A stretch of DNA of 64,000 bases from JAJPIG01 sp035531675 (lineage in GTDB: Bacteria; Desulfobacterota; Binatia; Binatales; Binataceae). The stretch is taken from NCBI GenBank assembly GCA_035531675.1, contig DATKSL010000033.1, forward strand, positions 163,552 through 227,551. Direction: 5' to 3'. The first letter of the stretch is position 1, and every line of letters begins with the position of its first letter. The position numbers and the translations under genes are program-made. The notes beneath the pieces were generated by a model, which searched no databases, was not told where the DNA came from, and saw only the letters and a program-made list of their open reading frames with translations. Shown piece by piece: positions 1 to 7,803 of the stretch.

Positions 1-320
1 CGGTCCCATTCTTCCTCAGTGATCTGATCGAAGGCGATCCAGCGGCCGAGGTCGGCGGCATTGTTGACCAGCACGTCGATACGCCCGAAACGGCGCACCG
101 CCTCCTCGGCCATCGCACGCGTCTGCGGCTCCTTGGTGACGTCGACCTTGACCGCGATCGCCTCGCTGCCGGCCTCGACGACCTTGGCGACGGTCGCCTC
201 GCACGGCAGGATGTCAGCCGCCACGATTTTTGCGCCATTGCGCGCCAGCGCGACGCTGTACTCCTGTCCGAGCCCGCGCGCCGCGCCGGTTACGATAGCC
301 ACCCGGCCGTCCAGCATCAT
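1..320 (-). CDS. SDR family oxidoreductase, C-terminus cut off by window edge
   Basis: This is the N-terminal 106 residues of a short-chain dehydrogenase/reductase, whose family oxidises or reduces alcohols and ketones with NAD(P). The glycine motif TGAARGLG is at residues 11-18, an acidic residue (Asp36) at the end of strand 2 favours NAD(H), and the NNAA motif is at about 86-89. The catalytic Ser, Tyr and Lys lie beyond the window. Two ATG codons are adjacent; the first (position 320) is used here, with a GGGAG about 10 bases upstream. It sits 29 bases downstream of the dienelactone hydrolase on the same strand, so the two are probably co-transcribed. The substrate cannot be told. Confidence 0.88.
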   Translation of the reverse strand, partial: MMLDGRVAIVTGAARGLGQEYSVALARNGAKIVAADILPCEATVAKVVEAGSEAIAVKVDVTKEPQTRAMAEEAVRRFGRIDVLVNNAADLGRWIAFDQITEEEWD

Positions 321-349
321 AGGTATCTCTCCCGCGCCGCGACGGCGCT

Positions 350-1063
350 CTAAACGAACACTTCCGAGAACAGGCCGCGCATCGCAGCCCACGAACGCCG
401 GTCAGCCGCCGGCTGATAGCCAAACCCCGGCATCGGAATCTGATCGGCAGCCGTATTGGTGAAGGCATGCTTCGCGCCGCTGTAGATATTCACCTGCCAA
501 TCGACGCCTACCTTGGTCATCTCCTGCTCGAAGCCTGCCACCTGCGCGGCCGGTACCAGCGGATCTTCGGCGCCGGTGCAGACCAGGATCTTCGGCTTAA
601 CCTTGCCGGGAGCCGCCGGATTCTCGGTCGCCAGCAGGCCGTGGAAAGTGACGGCCCCGGCGAGCTGCGCGCCGCTGCGTGCCAGCTCCAGCACGCAATA
701 GCCGCCGAAGCAGTAGCCGATCGCGGCGAGCTGCTGCGGATTCACGTTGGGCCGCGCAACCAGCGCATCGTAGCCGGCGCGGAGCCGGCCCTGGAACTTG
801 GGCACGTCGCCCTTGACCTCGTTCATCATCGCGAGCGCCTCGGGTCCCGAGCCTGCCACCTTGCCCTCGCCATACATGTCGACCGCCAGCGCCACGTAGC
901 CCAACTCGGCCAGCATCCCGGCCCGCCGCTTGACGTGATCGTCGCAGCCGGGGGCTTCGTGAAAGATCAGCACGCCCGGGCGGCGCTCTGAGCCGTCGGG
1001 CGAGGCGAGGTAGCCGCGCAAGGTGATGCCTTCGTATTTGTAATCCAGAGTTTGCGTCTTCAT
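350..1063 (-). CDS. Dienelactone hydrolase family protein
   Basis: A 237-residue cytoplasmic alpha/beta hydrolase of the dienelactone hydrolase family, which opens enol-lactones in chlorocatechol-type pathways and related esters. The Cys-Asp-His triad is visible: Cys118 in GYCFGG, Asp167 and His199, with almost the same spacing as classical DLH (Cys123, Asp171, His202). The frame extends four codons upstream to a TTG at 1075, but GGAGG at 1069-1073 sits at the right distance from the ATG at 1063, which decides the start. It lies upstream of the SDR gene in a likely two-gene transcript. A true dienelactone substrate is unproven because the family is broad. Confidence 0.9.
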   Translation of the reverse strand: MKTQTLDYKYEGITLRGYLASPDGSERRPGVLIFHEAPGCDDHVKRRAGMLAELGYVALAVDMYGEGKVAGSGPEALAMMNEVKGDVPKFQGRLRAGYDALVARPNVNPQQLAAIGYCFGGYCVLELARSGAQLAGAVTFHGLLATENPAAPGKVKPKILVCTGAEDPLVPAAQVAGFEQEMTKVGVDWQVNIYSGAKHAFTNTAADQIPMPGFGYQPAADRRSWAAMRGLFSEVFV

Positions 1064-1222
1064 CCGAGCCTCCAATTTTGGGGCCGCTCACCCTCCGCTG
1101 ATCGGCGACGGGTGCGGGCCGGGAACTTTGCGGTAAATCGAGCGCAATGACATCACGCTCTCAGCGCTTCGGCAAGCGAATTCGCAGGCCGAAGCCTGGA
1201 GGATCTCTGTACAAGTCCGGTC

Positions 1223-1285
1223 GTCATTCTGAACGGAGTCTGCGCAGTGAAGAATCCCGGGATTCTTCGCTGCGCTCAGAATGAC
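1223..1285. repeat. 63-bp palindromic intergenic repeat element
   Basis: A long inverted repeat centred on CCC|GGG at 1258/1259. Inner arms of 17 bases (1242-1258 and 1259-1275) pair with a single G-T mismatch. Outer arms GTCATTCTGA (1223-1232) and TCAGAATGAC (1276-1285) pair perfectly, with a 9-base bulge on the left side only. It lies between the DLH gene and the end of the StyA-like gene. It resembles REP-like palindromes built around a GAAGAATC core that recur between genes in several environmental phyla. It could also terminate transcription of an adjacent gene, but there is no T-run. No second copy was seen in the window. Confidence 0.75.
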
Positions 1286-1310
1286 AGAATGGGCCTCGTG
1301 CAGAAATTCC

Positions 1311-2555
1311 CTAGCTGGCCGGGGCGGCGCGCGAGGCGATTAACTTGTGTGCTTCGGCGAGCTCGCCAATCGCGGGCCAGAACTCCTGCGGCTCGTTGAA
1401 GTTGGCGACGAACCATTCGGCGAGAGCGGGGTTTTGCGAGGCCGCGCCCAGGATTTCGCGCGCCGGCTCGGTAATCGGTTCCAGCAGCAGGTTGGAAAAA
1501 TTCGTGATGCCCTTCGATTCCTTCTCCCAGTACTCCTCGAACAGCGCTTCCATCCAATCCGCATCGAAAGGGCGTGAGCGACGCTCGACGATCCGCTCGA
1601 TCGCCAGATGGGTAGTCTTGGCGGCATGATTCGAGCCCTGCCCGGCGATCGGATCGTTGAGCACGACGGTGTCGCCCAACCCCATCACGACTCGCCCCGA
1701 CTTGAGCCGCCCGACCGGCCGGCGGATGGTCGGCGTCAGCGCCCCCTTGGCCCACGCCATCGGATCGGTCAGGGCGACGTCGCGCACGGTCGCGGACTCC
1801 CACGGTGCGAACTCGGCGATTATCTCGCGCGCGATGCGGATCATCTCGTCGCCCGAAGCGGCCGCGCCGAAGCGATCCATCGGGCCGCCCCGATGCGCCT
1901 CGAATAGCAGGCTGTAGCAGTTGATCCCGCCGACGGCGTGAAACGGGATCCAGAAGATCTCGCCCGCGCCGGCGAAGAAGGTGAACTTGATTGGCACGTC
2001 GAGCGCGATCTTCCACGGCTTTAGCCCGGCCAGCGTCAGCAGGCCGAGCTGGCGGCGCGGCGCGGTGTAGACGCTGCGCGTGTCGTCGCGCGGGAAGAGC
2101 CCGGCGATTTCACCCTTGCCGGCGGCGACCACCACCAGGTCGTGGCTGGCGGCGAGCTGCTCCAAGTCGTCGAGGGTGGCGCCCTTGAAAATCAGCTGGC
2201 CGCCGCGCCGCTCGAACTCCTCCATCCAGCGCGCGAACTTGAGCCGTTGATCGATGGCCTGTCCGGGCCGCGGCAAAGCGGCCTCGACCTGGAGCGCGAT
2301 CGCACCCGGCTGCAGGCAGAAATCGAGGTGGATGCCGGCGCCCCAATGAGTCTCGCGATCCCAGGCGTTGAGCCCCAGCTCGCGTTCGTAGCTGAGCGCG
2401 CGATCGAACATGAAGGCGGTTGCGATCGCGCGCCCCTTGAGCAGCTCCTCGGGCCGCCGATCCGAAAACAGCGTGACCTGGTAGCCACGGCGCAACAGCC
2501 CGAAGCCGAGATGAAGTCCGGCCTGCCCGGCGCCGATTATCGCGATACGCCGCAT
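1311..2555 (-). CDS. StyA-like FAD-dependent styrene monooxygenase family protein
   Basis: A 414-residue group E flavoprotein monooxygenase resembling the oxygenase StyA (about 415 residues), which epoxidises styrene and similar alkenes using FADH2 from a separate reductase. The FAD motif GAGQAG is at residues 8-13, a MGLGD motif at 291-295, and DPIAGQGSN at 301-309, as in StyA. The C-terminus keeps the StyA-like EWF-NFN pattern. It starts 3 bases after the stop of the cupin gene, so the two form one transcription unit. No StyB reductase is adjacent; a flavin reductase is encoded at 59510-60199. The family call is firm, the substrate is not. Confidence 0.82.
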   Translation of the reverse strand: MRRIAIIGAGQAGLHLGFGLLRRGYQVTLFSDRRPEELLKGRAIATAFMFDRALSYERELGLNAWDRETHWGAGIHLDFCLQPGAIALQVEAALPRPGQAIDQRLKFARWMEEFERRGGQLIFKGATLDDLEQLAASHDLVVVAAGKGEIAGLFPRDDTRSVYTAPRRQLGLLTLAGLKPWKIALDVPIKFTFFAGAGEIFWIPFHAVGGINCYSLLFEAHRGGPMDRFGAAASGDEMIRIAREIIAEFAPWESATVRDVALTDPMAWAKGALTPTIRRPVGRLKSGRVVMGLGDTVVLNDPIAGQGSNHAAKTTHLAIERIVERRSRPFDADWMEALFEEYWEKESKGITNFSNLLLEPITEPAREILGAASQNPALAEWFVANFNEPQEFWPAIGELAEAHKLIASRAAPAS

Positions 2556-2558
2556 CGA

Positions 2559-2960
2559 TTACGGATGGCCCGCGGCGCCCTGCTTGACGTAGCCCTCCGG
2601 ACCGTTGGTGGTGACCGCCAGGTACGACAGCCGCCCGCTGCCGGTGTTGCGGATACCATGGATCACGGTGCGCGGCACGATCACGCAATCACCCGCCTTG
2701 ACCGGGACCTCGGTGCCGTCGCCGTGCAGCAGTCGTCCCTGGCCTTCGAGGATCATGAAGGTATGCGCATTGGCGGGATGCATGTGAGGGGCGTTCTCCT
2801 GCCCGGCTTCGAGGTTCCACACCACCAGGGTCTGGTCGGCGTCCTCGTACATCACAACCACGTTGGCCTCTTCTTTGGAGAAGCGGCGAAATGGGGCGAG
2901 ATCGTGTACCCCGCTGCCAACCGTCTTCGGCTCCATCTTTTTGGTCAAATCCGCCGGCAT
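2559..2960 (-). CDS. Cupin domain protein
   Basis: A 133-residue single-domain cupin. The first metal motif is seen as His59, His61, His66 and Glu72, and the second contains His101, so a bound metal is likely. The start is the ATG at 2960, preceded by GGGAGGAG at good spacing; the longer open frame upstream would run into the opposite-strand gene and has no similar site. It is the first gene of a two-gene unit with the StyA-like monooxygenase 3 bases downstream. Small cupins in such contexts may be isomerases, dioxygenases or binding proteins. No specific reaction can be assigned. Confidence 0.85.
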   Translation of the reverse strand: MPADLTKKMEPKTVGSGVHDLAPFRRFSKEEANVVVMYEDADQTLVVWNLEAGQENAPHMHPANAHTFMILEGQGRLLHGDGTEVPVKAGDCVIVPRTVIHGIRNTGSGRLSYLAVTTNGPEGYVKQGAAGHP

Positions 2961-3098
2961 CTTGGTCTCCTCCCGAGTCTTTCGATTATGGTTTGCGATC
3001 CGTCGCAGTTCGAGGTGATTGTCGCGCAGGTGCCTGCTAATGCATAGTGGAAAATCCGGCAAACGAGCAATGGCGCGCCGGCCGGTTACGGTAATCCG

Positions 3099-3944
3099 AT
3101 GAAATTCGGCATCCAGACCAAGGTGACCCTTTCCTCGATCGGCGTTGCCGAGCTGGCCCGGGCGATCGAGCAGCGCGGCCTCGAAGCGCTGTTCCTGGCC
3201 GAATATACCCATATCCCCAAGCAGCATAAGTCGCCGTTCGGCGGACCGTTGCCAGAGCCGTTCTTCAACACCTTCGACCCGCTGATCGCGCTGGCGGCGG
3301 CGGCCCAGGCGACCGGGCGAATTACGCTGGGGACGTGTGTGATGGTGGTGGTGCAGCGCAATCCGATCGTGCTGGCGAAGGAAGTCGCGACGCTCGATCA
3401 GTTATCGGGCGGGCGCTTCGTGCTGGGGGTCGGCGCCGGCGGAATTCCCGAGGCCAACCTGAATCACGGCGTCACGAGTGGGCAACGATGGCAGGTGCTG
3501 CGCGAGACGGTGCTGGCGCTCAAGCAGATCTGGAACTCCGCCGAGCCCGAATTTCACGGTGAAATCGTCAACTTCGATCCGATCATTTCCAATCCCAAGC
3601 CGAAGCGGCCCGGCGGCCCGCCAATCCTGCTCGGCGGCCACGCGCCGCGGACCATCGAGCGCGCCGCGCAGTACTGCGACGGATGGTTTCCCGGCTTCGG
3701 TTACGGGAGCTTCGATTTGGCGGCGGGAATCGAAGCGTTTCGGCGCGCGGCCGCGAGCGCCGGCCGCTCCGCCGATGCGCTGGCGGTGAACGTAGTCTCG
3801 GTGCCGATCGACGAGGCGAAGTTGCGGCCGCTGCTGGCGCTGGGGATCGAGCGGATCGTCTTTCAGGTGCCGTCCGAGCCGCGCGACACGATGCTGCCGA
3901 TACTCGACCGCTGCGCCGAGGTCGCCGGTCGACTAAATGGCTGA
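3099..3944 (+). CDS. Luciferase-like (LLM) flavin/F420-dependent oxidoreductase
   Basis: A 281-residue member of the bacterial luciferase superfamily with a TIM-barrel fold. The N-terminal FGIQTK strand, the LDQLSGGRFVLGVGAG segment (about 99-114) and the PILLGGHAPRTIERAA segment are typical of the TIGR03619-like, often F420-dependent, subgroup. It starts at the ATG at 3099 and is divergent from the cupin/StyA-like unit, with a 138-base shared upstream region. Ten bases separate it from the following Pht5-like gene, so it heads a three-gene unit ending at 6071. Whether the cofactor is F420 or FMN cannot be read from the sequence. Confidence 0.85.
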   Translation: MKFGIQTKVTLSSIGVAELARAIEQRGLEALFLAEYTHIPKQHKSPFGGPLPEPFFNTFDPLIALAAAAQATGRITLGTCVMVVVQRNPIVLAKEVATLDQLSGGRFVLGVGAGGIPEANLNHGVTSGQRWQVLRETVLALKQIWNSAEPEFHGEIVNFDPIISNPKPKRPGGPPILLGGHAPRTIERAAQYCDGWFPGFGYGSFDLAAGIEAFRRAAASAGRSADALAVNVVSVPIDEAKLRPLLALGIERIVFQVPSEPRDTMLPILDRCAEVAGRLNG

Positions 3945-3954
3945 GGGCTGAATC

Positions 3955-4932
3955 ATGATTCCACTTACTTTCGCCTGCGGGCTTTACGATCGGATGCTGC
4001 CGCTCTACAGCGGCGAGGTGCGGCCGGAGGGGATCGATCTCAAGTTCCTCGCGATCGAGTCGCCGCGCGAAATTTTCGACCGCATGGCCGGCAAGATGGA
4101 ATTCGACGCCTGCGAGATGTCGAGCTCCGAGCTGATCAGCCGGATGGGCGCCGGCCAATGTCCGTTCGTCGCTATCCCGGTCTTCCCGTCGCGCGTCTTC
4201 CGCCACGGTTTTATCTGCATCAACCGTAACAAGGGCATCAAAACCCCGAAGGACCTGGAGGGCAAACGGGTCGGCGTGCCGCTCTACACGATGTCCGCGG
4301 CGCTCTGGATTCGCGGCCATCTCCAGCACGAATACGGCGTCGACCTGTCGACGATCCATTGGGTGCAGGGGGCGACCAATGCGCCCGGGGCGCACGGCAG
4401 TCCGACCGTGCTGCCGCTGCTGAAGCCGGTCTCGATCGAGAACAACCACAGCGACCGATCGCTGAGCCAGCTGCTCGAAGCGGGCGCGATCGACGCGATT
4501 GCGGGCGCCGAGATGCCGGCGGCGCTCGGCAAGAGCGCCAACGTCGAGCGGCTGTTTCCGAACTTTCGCGAGGTCGAAAAGGATTTTTACCGGCGCACGC
4601 GGATCTTCCCGATCATGCATCTGGTGGTAATCCGGCGCGAGCTTTACGAGCGTCATCCGTCGGTGGCGGCGAGCCTCTACGATGCGCTCTTGCGCTCGAA
4701 GAACATCGCGCTGGCCCGGATGCGTTACCTCGGGGCGCTGCGCTACATGCTGCCGTGGCTGCCCGCCGACCTCGACGAGCTTGATGAGACCTTCGGCGCC
4801 GATCCGTGGCCGTACGGTATCGAAGCCAACCGGCCGACGCTCGAGGCGCTGGTCAGCTACATGGTCGAGCAATCGTTCATCGCGCGGCCGATTCCAATCG
4901 AGGAGCTGTTCGTCCCGACTGCCGTCCAATGA
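3955..4932 (+). CDS. 4,5-dihydroxyphthalate decarboxylase (Pht5)-like / substrate-binding-fold protein
   Basis: A 325-residue protein of the family annotated as 4,5-dihydroxyphthalate decarboxylase, which shares the periplasmic-binding-protein (NMT1-like) fold. Family-like segments are the N-terminal YDRMLPLYSGEV (about residues 10-21), FDACEMSSSELISRM (about 50-64) and PVFPSRVFRHG (about 75-85). No signal peptide is visible, so it is probably cytoplasmic and an enzyme rather than an ABC receptor. Its stop overlaps the start of the next gene (ATGA), implying translational coupling to the MetE-core protein. Many family members have no proven activity, so the decarboxylase name is tentative. 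Confidence 0.78.
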   Translation: MIPLTFACGLYDRMLPLYSGEVRPEGIDLKFLAIESPREIFDRMAGKMEFDACEMSSSELISRMGAGQCPFVAIPVFPSRVFRHGFICINRNKGIKTPKDLEGKRVGVPLYTMSAALWIRGHLQHEYGVDLSTIHWVQGATNAPGAHGSPTVLPLLKPVSIENNHSDRSLSQLLEAGAIDAIAGAEMPAALGKSANVERLFPNFREVEKDFYRRTRIFPIMHLVVIRRELYERHPSVAASLYDALLRSKNIALARMRYLGALRYMLPWLPADLDELDETFGADPWPYGIEANRPTLEALVSYMVEQSFIARPIPIEELFVPTAVQ

Positions 4933-6071
4933 GCCGACCACCGTTTCGTGCCGATATCGTCGGGAGCTTTCTGCGCCCGCAAGCGCTCAAGCAGGCGCGC
5001 GAAGCGCTGCTCGGGCCGCAAAGCGCGGATCAGAATCTCGGCCCGCACGACCACCACGAGTTGCGCGCGATCGAGGACGGTTGCATACGCGAGGTGATCG
5101 CGATGCAGCAGCGCGCGGGCCTCAAGTCGGCGACCGACGGCGAATTCCGCCGCCGTAGCTGGTGGCTCGAACTAATCCTCGGCTGGGAGGGGTTTGCCGC
5201 CAACCGCACCGCGAACTCCGAAGTCACGTGGCGCAACCAGGCCGGTGCCCAGCAGGGATTCTCGCGCCTGTGGCTGACCGGGCGCATCGGATGGCGCCCG
5301 AGTGCCGTGGTGCGCGCCTTCGAATTCCTGAAGGCCAACACCCGGGCCACGCCGAAGGTCACGATGCCGAGTCCCAACCAGGTGCATTTCTTTTTGCGCG
5401 GCGACGACGGTATCCGCAATTCTTCGGTCTATCGCGAGGTCGATGCGTTCTGGTCGGATCTGGTGGCCGTCTACCGGCGCGAGATTTCCGCGCTGGTGGC
5501 CGCCGGGGCGCGTTATATCCAGCTCGACGACACCAGCATCGTGTTCCTGTGCGATCCCGCGCAGCGCGACGTGATGGCCGGGTGGGGCAAGACGCCCGAA
5601 GCGCTGCTCAATGAGTACGCGGAGCGGATTAACCAGGTGATCGCGGGGTTTCCCGAGGACGTCACCTTCACGTTGCATCAGTGCCGCGGTAATCGCGAAG
5701 GTAACTGGGTCGCCGAAGGCGCCTACGATCCGGTGGCCGAGGTGTTGTTCAACAAGATCAACGTGCAGGGATTTTTTCTCGAGTATGATTCGCCGCGCGC
5801 CGGCTCGTTCGCGCCGTTGCGTTTCCTGCCCAAGGGCAAGACGGTGGTGCTGGGGCTGGTGTCGACCAAGGGTCCGGCCCTGGAAAGCAAGGACGATCTC
5901 AAGCGCCGTATCGACGAAGCGACTCGGGTGGCGCCGCTGGAGCAACTTGCGCTCAGCCCGCAGTGCGGATTCGCCAGCTCGATCAAGGGCAACCCGCTCA
6001 CCGAGCAGGACCAACTGGCGAAGCTCACGCGCGTCGTCGAAGTCGCGCGCGAAGTCTGGGGCGACGCCTGA
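4929..6071 (+). CDS. MetE-core (cobalamin-independent methionine synthase II-like) zinc protein
   Basis: A 380-residue protein corresponding only to the C-terminal catalytic barrel of MetE. All four zinc ligands are visible: His250 and Cys252 (HQC), Glu285 and Cys346 (PQCGF). The zinc binds a thiol that attacks an alkyl donor. The MetE N-terminal half is missing, as in epoxyalkane:coenzyme M transferase and archaeal-type core MetE enzymes. The start is the ATG at 4929, overlapping the upstream stop by 4 bases. The window holds two more such genes (55648-56802 and 56908-58014). Their catabolic setting argues against ordinary methionine synthesis, but the true thiol and alkyl substrates are unknown. 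Confidence 0.85.
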   Translation: MSRPPFRADIVGSFLRPQALKQAREALLGPQSADQNLGPHDHHELRAIEDGCIREVIAMQQRAGLKSATDGEFRRRSWWLELILGWEGFAANRTANSEVTWRNQAGAQQGFSRLWLTGRIGWRPSAVVRAFEFLKANTRATPKVTMPSPNQVHFFLRGDDGIRNSSVYREVDAFWSDLVAVYRREISALVAAGARYIQLDDTSIVFLCDPAQRDVMAGWGKTPEALLNEYAERINQVIAGFPEDVTFTLHQCRGNREGNWVAEGAYDPVAEVLFNKINVQGFFLEYDSPRAGSFAPLRFLPKGKTVVLGLVSTKGPALESKDDLKRRIDEATRVAPLEQLALSPQCGFASSIKGNPLTEQDQLAKLTRVVEVAREVWGDA

Positions 6072-6097
6072 AAGCTTCGCCGGGGAAGTTCAACCGA

Positions 6098-7495
6098 TCA
6101 GATTACCGGCCATTTCGATTTGTCGGGCAGGCCGGTGCGCCGGCAGATCGCTTCGGCGGCCTGCTGGACCTCACGATAGAGCCGATCTTCGTCGATCATC
6201 GTGAGCCGATAGTTATCGACCACCTTGCGGCCATCGACGAATACCGTATGGACGCTGCGGCCGTCGGCCGAATAGACCAGCTGATTCGCCACGTTCAGCA
6301 GCGGCGTCCATTCCGGCCGTTGCCGATCGTGCAGCACCAGGTCGGCCCGCTTGCCGGCCTCGATCGAGCCGATCTGATCCTCGCATAGCAGCGCGCGCGC
6401 CCCGCCCAGCGTCGCCATCTCGTAGGCCTTCTCAGCCGGAAACATCGTCGGGTCGCGCCGCGCATCCTTGAACAGTCCGGCCACCAGGTAGGTCGCACGC
6501 ATCAGGTCGGAATAGTTCGAGGCGTTGTTGCCGTCGGTGCCGATTACCAGGTTGACGCCGGCCGCGGCCATCTCGGGCATCTTGCCGATCTGGGTGACGC
6601 CGTAGGCGACCTTCAGCGCGGTGGTCGGGCAATGCGCCACGCTGACGCCATGCTCGGCCAGCAACTGGACCTCATGGTCGTCGAGATGAACGCAGTGAAC
6701 GATGACCACGTTGCGATCCAGGACTCCTATCTTGGCGAGGAATTCGATCGGTCGCAGGCCGTACTCCTTGAGAAAGCCCGCCGGATCCATCGCCGCCGGC
6801 GACATGTGGAAGTTCAGCCCCACCCGATGCTCATCCGCGATTCGCTTGGCGGCCTTCCAGAGCTCGGGCGTGCAGGTGGTATGGCCGACGATCATCGGCC
6901 ACGCCATCAGCCGGCCATCGGCGTCCTCCCGATGAGTCGCCATCAGCCGCTCGAGGCTCGCGATCGCCTCGGCCGTCGTACGCCGATAGACCGCGGGCTC
7001 CGCCGGCCGGTCCCAGGTCCACTCGCCGATGCGACCCCTGATCCCGGTCGCCGCCAGCCCTTCGACCACCGCGTCGACGAAGCGGACCGTGCCGGCCTCG
7101 AGAAAGGTGGTGGTGCCCGATTTCAGCAGCTCCGCCGCCGCCAGTTGCGCCGAAAGCTGCTCCTCGCGCTCGTTGGCCGCGGAATACAGCGGGCACAGCC
7201 AATCGAAGACATTGGCTTCGAAGTTGATGTCATCGGGTACGAAGCCGCGCGTGATGGGCTCGCCGGTGATGTGGATGTGGCAGTTGACCATGCCCGGGCA
7301 GGTGACGAATCGCGAGCCATCCAGCTCTTCGCGGCTGGCGAAGCGCGCCTGGAGGTCCGCGGTCTTGCCGACCGCCACGATCTCCCGGCCGTGGATTGCG
7401 ACCGCGCCGTCGGCGATAACCTCGCGGCGCGGGTTCATGGTCACCACCAGCGTGTGGGTGATCAACGTATCAAGGGACTGCTTCGGGCTCGTCAT
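6098..7495 (-). CDS. Amidohydrolase family protein (TrzN/AtzA/SsnA-like)
   Basis: A 465-residue cytoplasmic metal-dependent hydrolase of the cyclic amidohydrolase superfamily that deaminates or dechlorinates N-heterocycles and related compounds. Visible metal-site residues are His73 and His75 (HIH), His230, His267/His270 and Asp321 (GTDGNN). A C-terminal beta-sandwich segment follows (GKRADLVLHD). Length and layout match the family. It ends 26 bases from the MetE-core gene on the opposite strand and is transcribed alone. Upstream, towards 7800, lies a hairpin (7594-7609). The substrate cannot be predicted beyond an aminohydrolase-type reaction. Confidence 0.88.
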   Translation of the reverse strand: MTSPKQSLDTLITHTLVVTMNPRREVIADGAVAIHGREIVAVGKTADLQARFASREELDGSRFVTCPGMVNCHIHITGEPITRGFVPDDINFEANVFDWLCPLYSAANEREEQLSAQLAAAELLKSGTTTFLEAGTVRFVDAVVEGLAATGIRGRIGEWTWDRPAEPAVYRRTTAEAIASLERLMATHREDADGRLMAWPMIVGHTTCTPELWKAAKRIADEHRVGLNFHMSPAAMDPAGFLKEYGLRPIEFLAKIGVLDRNVVIVHCVHLDDHEVQLLAEHGVSVAHCPTTALKVAYGVTQIGKMPEMAAAGVNLVIGTDGNNASNYSDLMRATYLVAGLFKDARRDPTMFPAEKAYEMATLGGARALLCEDQIGSIEAGKRADLVLHDRQRPEWTPLLNVANQLVYSADGRSVHTVFVDGRKVVDNYRLTMIDEDRLYREVQQAAEAICRRTGLPDKSKWPVI

Positions 7496-7593
7496 GGTTG
7501 CACCTGCGCTTTGCGATCTCTGTTCGAGCGGGAAGTTTCGCCACCCGCATCAGATACCGCAAGCGCGGTAGGCCGTTCGGAGTCATCAAAGGG

Positions 7594-7609
7594 CTAGCCT
7601 AAAGGCTAG
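7594..7609. promoter_or_regulatory. Small perfect inverted repeat upstream of amidohydrolase
   Basis: CTAGCC and GGCTAG pair perfectly around a TAAA loop in the roughly 310-base gap between the divergent amidohydrolase (start 7495) and the first DUF1329 gene (start 7804). It could be an operator half-site pair or a leader hairpin of the amidohydrolase. The rest of the gap shows nothing else beyond a weak promoter for the DUF1329 gene. Confidence 0.3.
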
Positions 7610-7713
7610 GCAATTCAGGCGGTTAACGAATGGAATCGATCGCGATAGATTAGAGAAACTGAACTGTCGTTGAGATGATTCTGATAGCGAGCCGAGTGGA
7701 ATCGCCGCCCTAG

Positions 7714-7742
7714 TTGACTTTTCCCATTCCTCAACATAAGCA
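7714..7742 (+). promoter_or_regulatory. Possible sigma70-type promoter for first DUF1329 gene
   Basis: TTGACT at 7714-7719 is followed after 17 bases by TAAGCA at 7737-7742, about 60 bases before the start codon. The -35 is good and the -10 poor. The second DUF1329 gene also has a TTGACA box and a similar ATAAGC-ATT stretch upstream, which supports the call slightly. Confidence 0.35.
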
Positions 7743-7803
7743 ATTATGAGAAATCCTTACGGAACGGGAATGTCTCCCGCCGAGTAACGCGGAGGTTAAC
7801 CTT

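Noticed and set aside
3583..4941. 452-residue minus-strand open frame opposite the LLM and Pht5-like genes
   Set aside because: Arg/Asp/His-rich composition with no domain pattern; it is an antisense shadow of two well-supported plus-strand genes.
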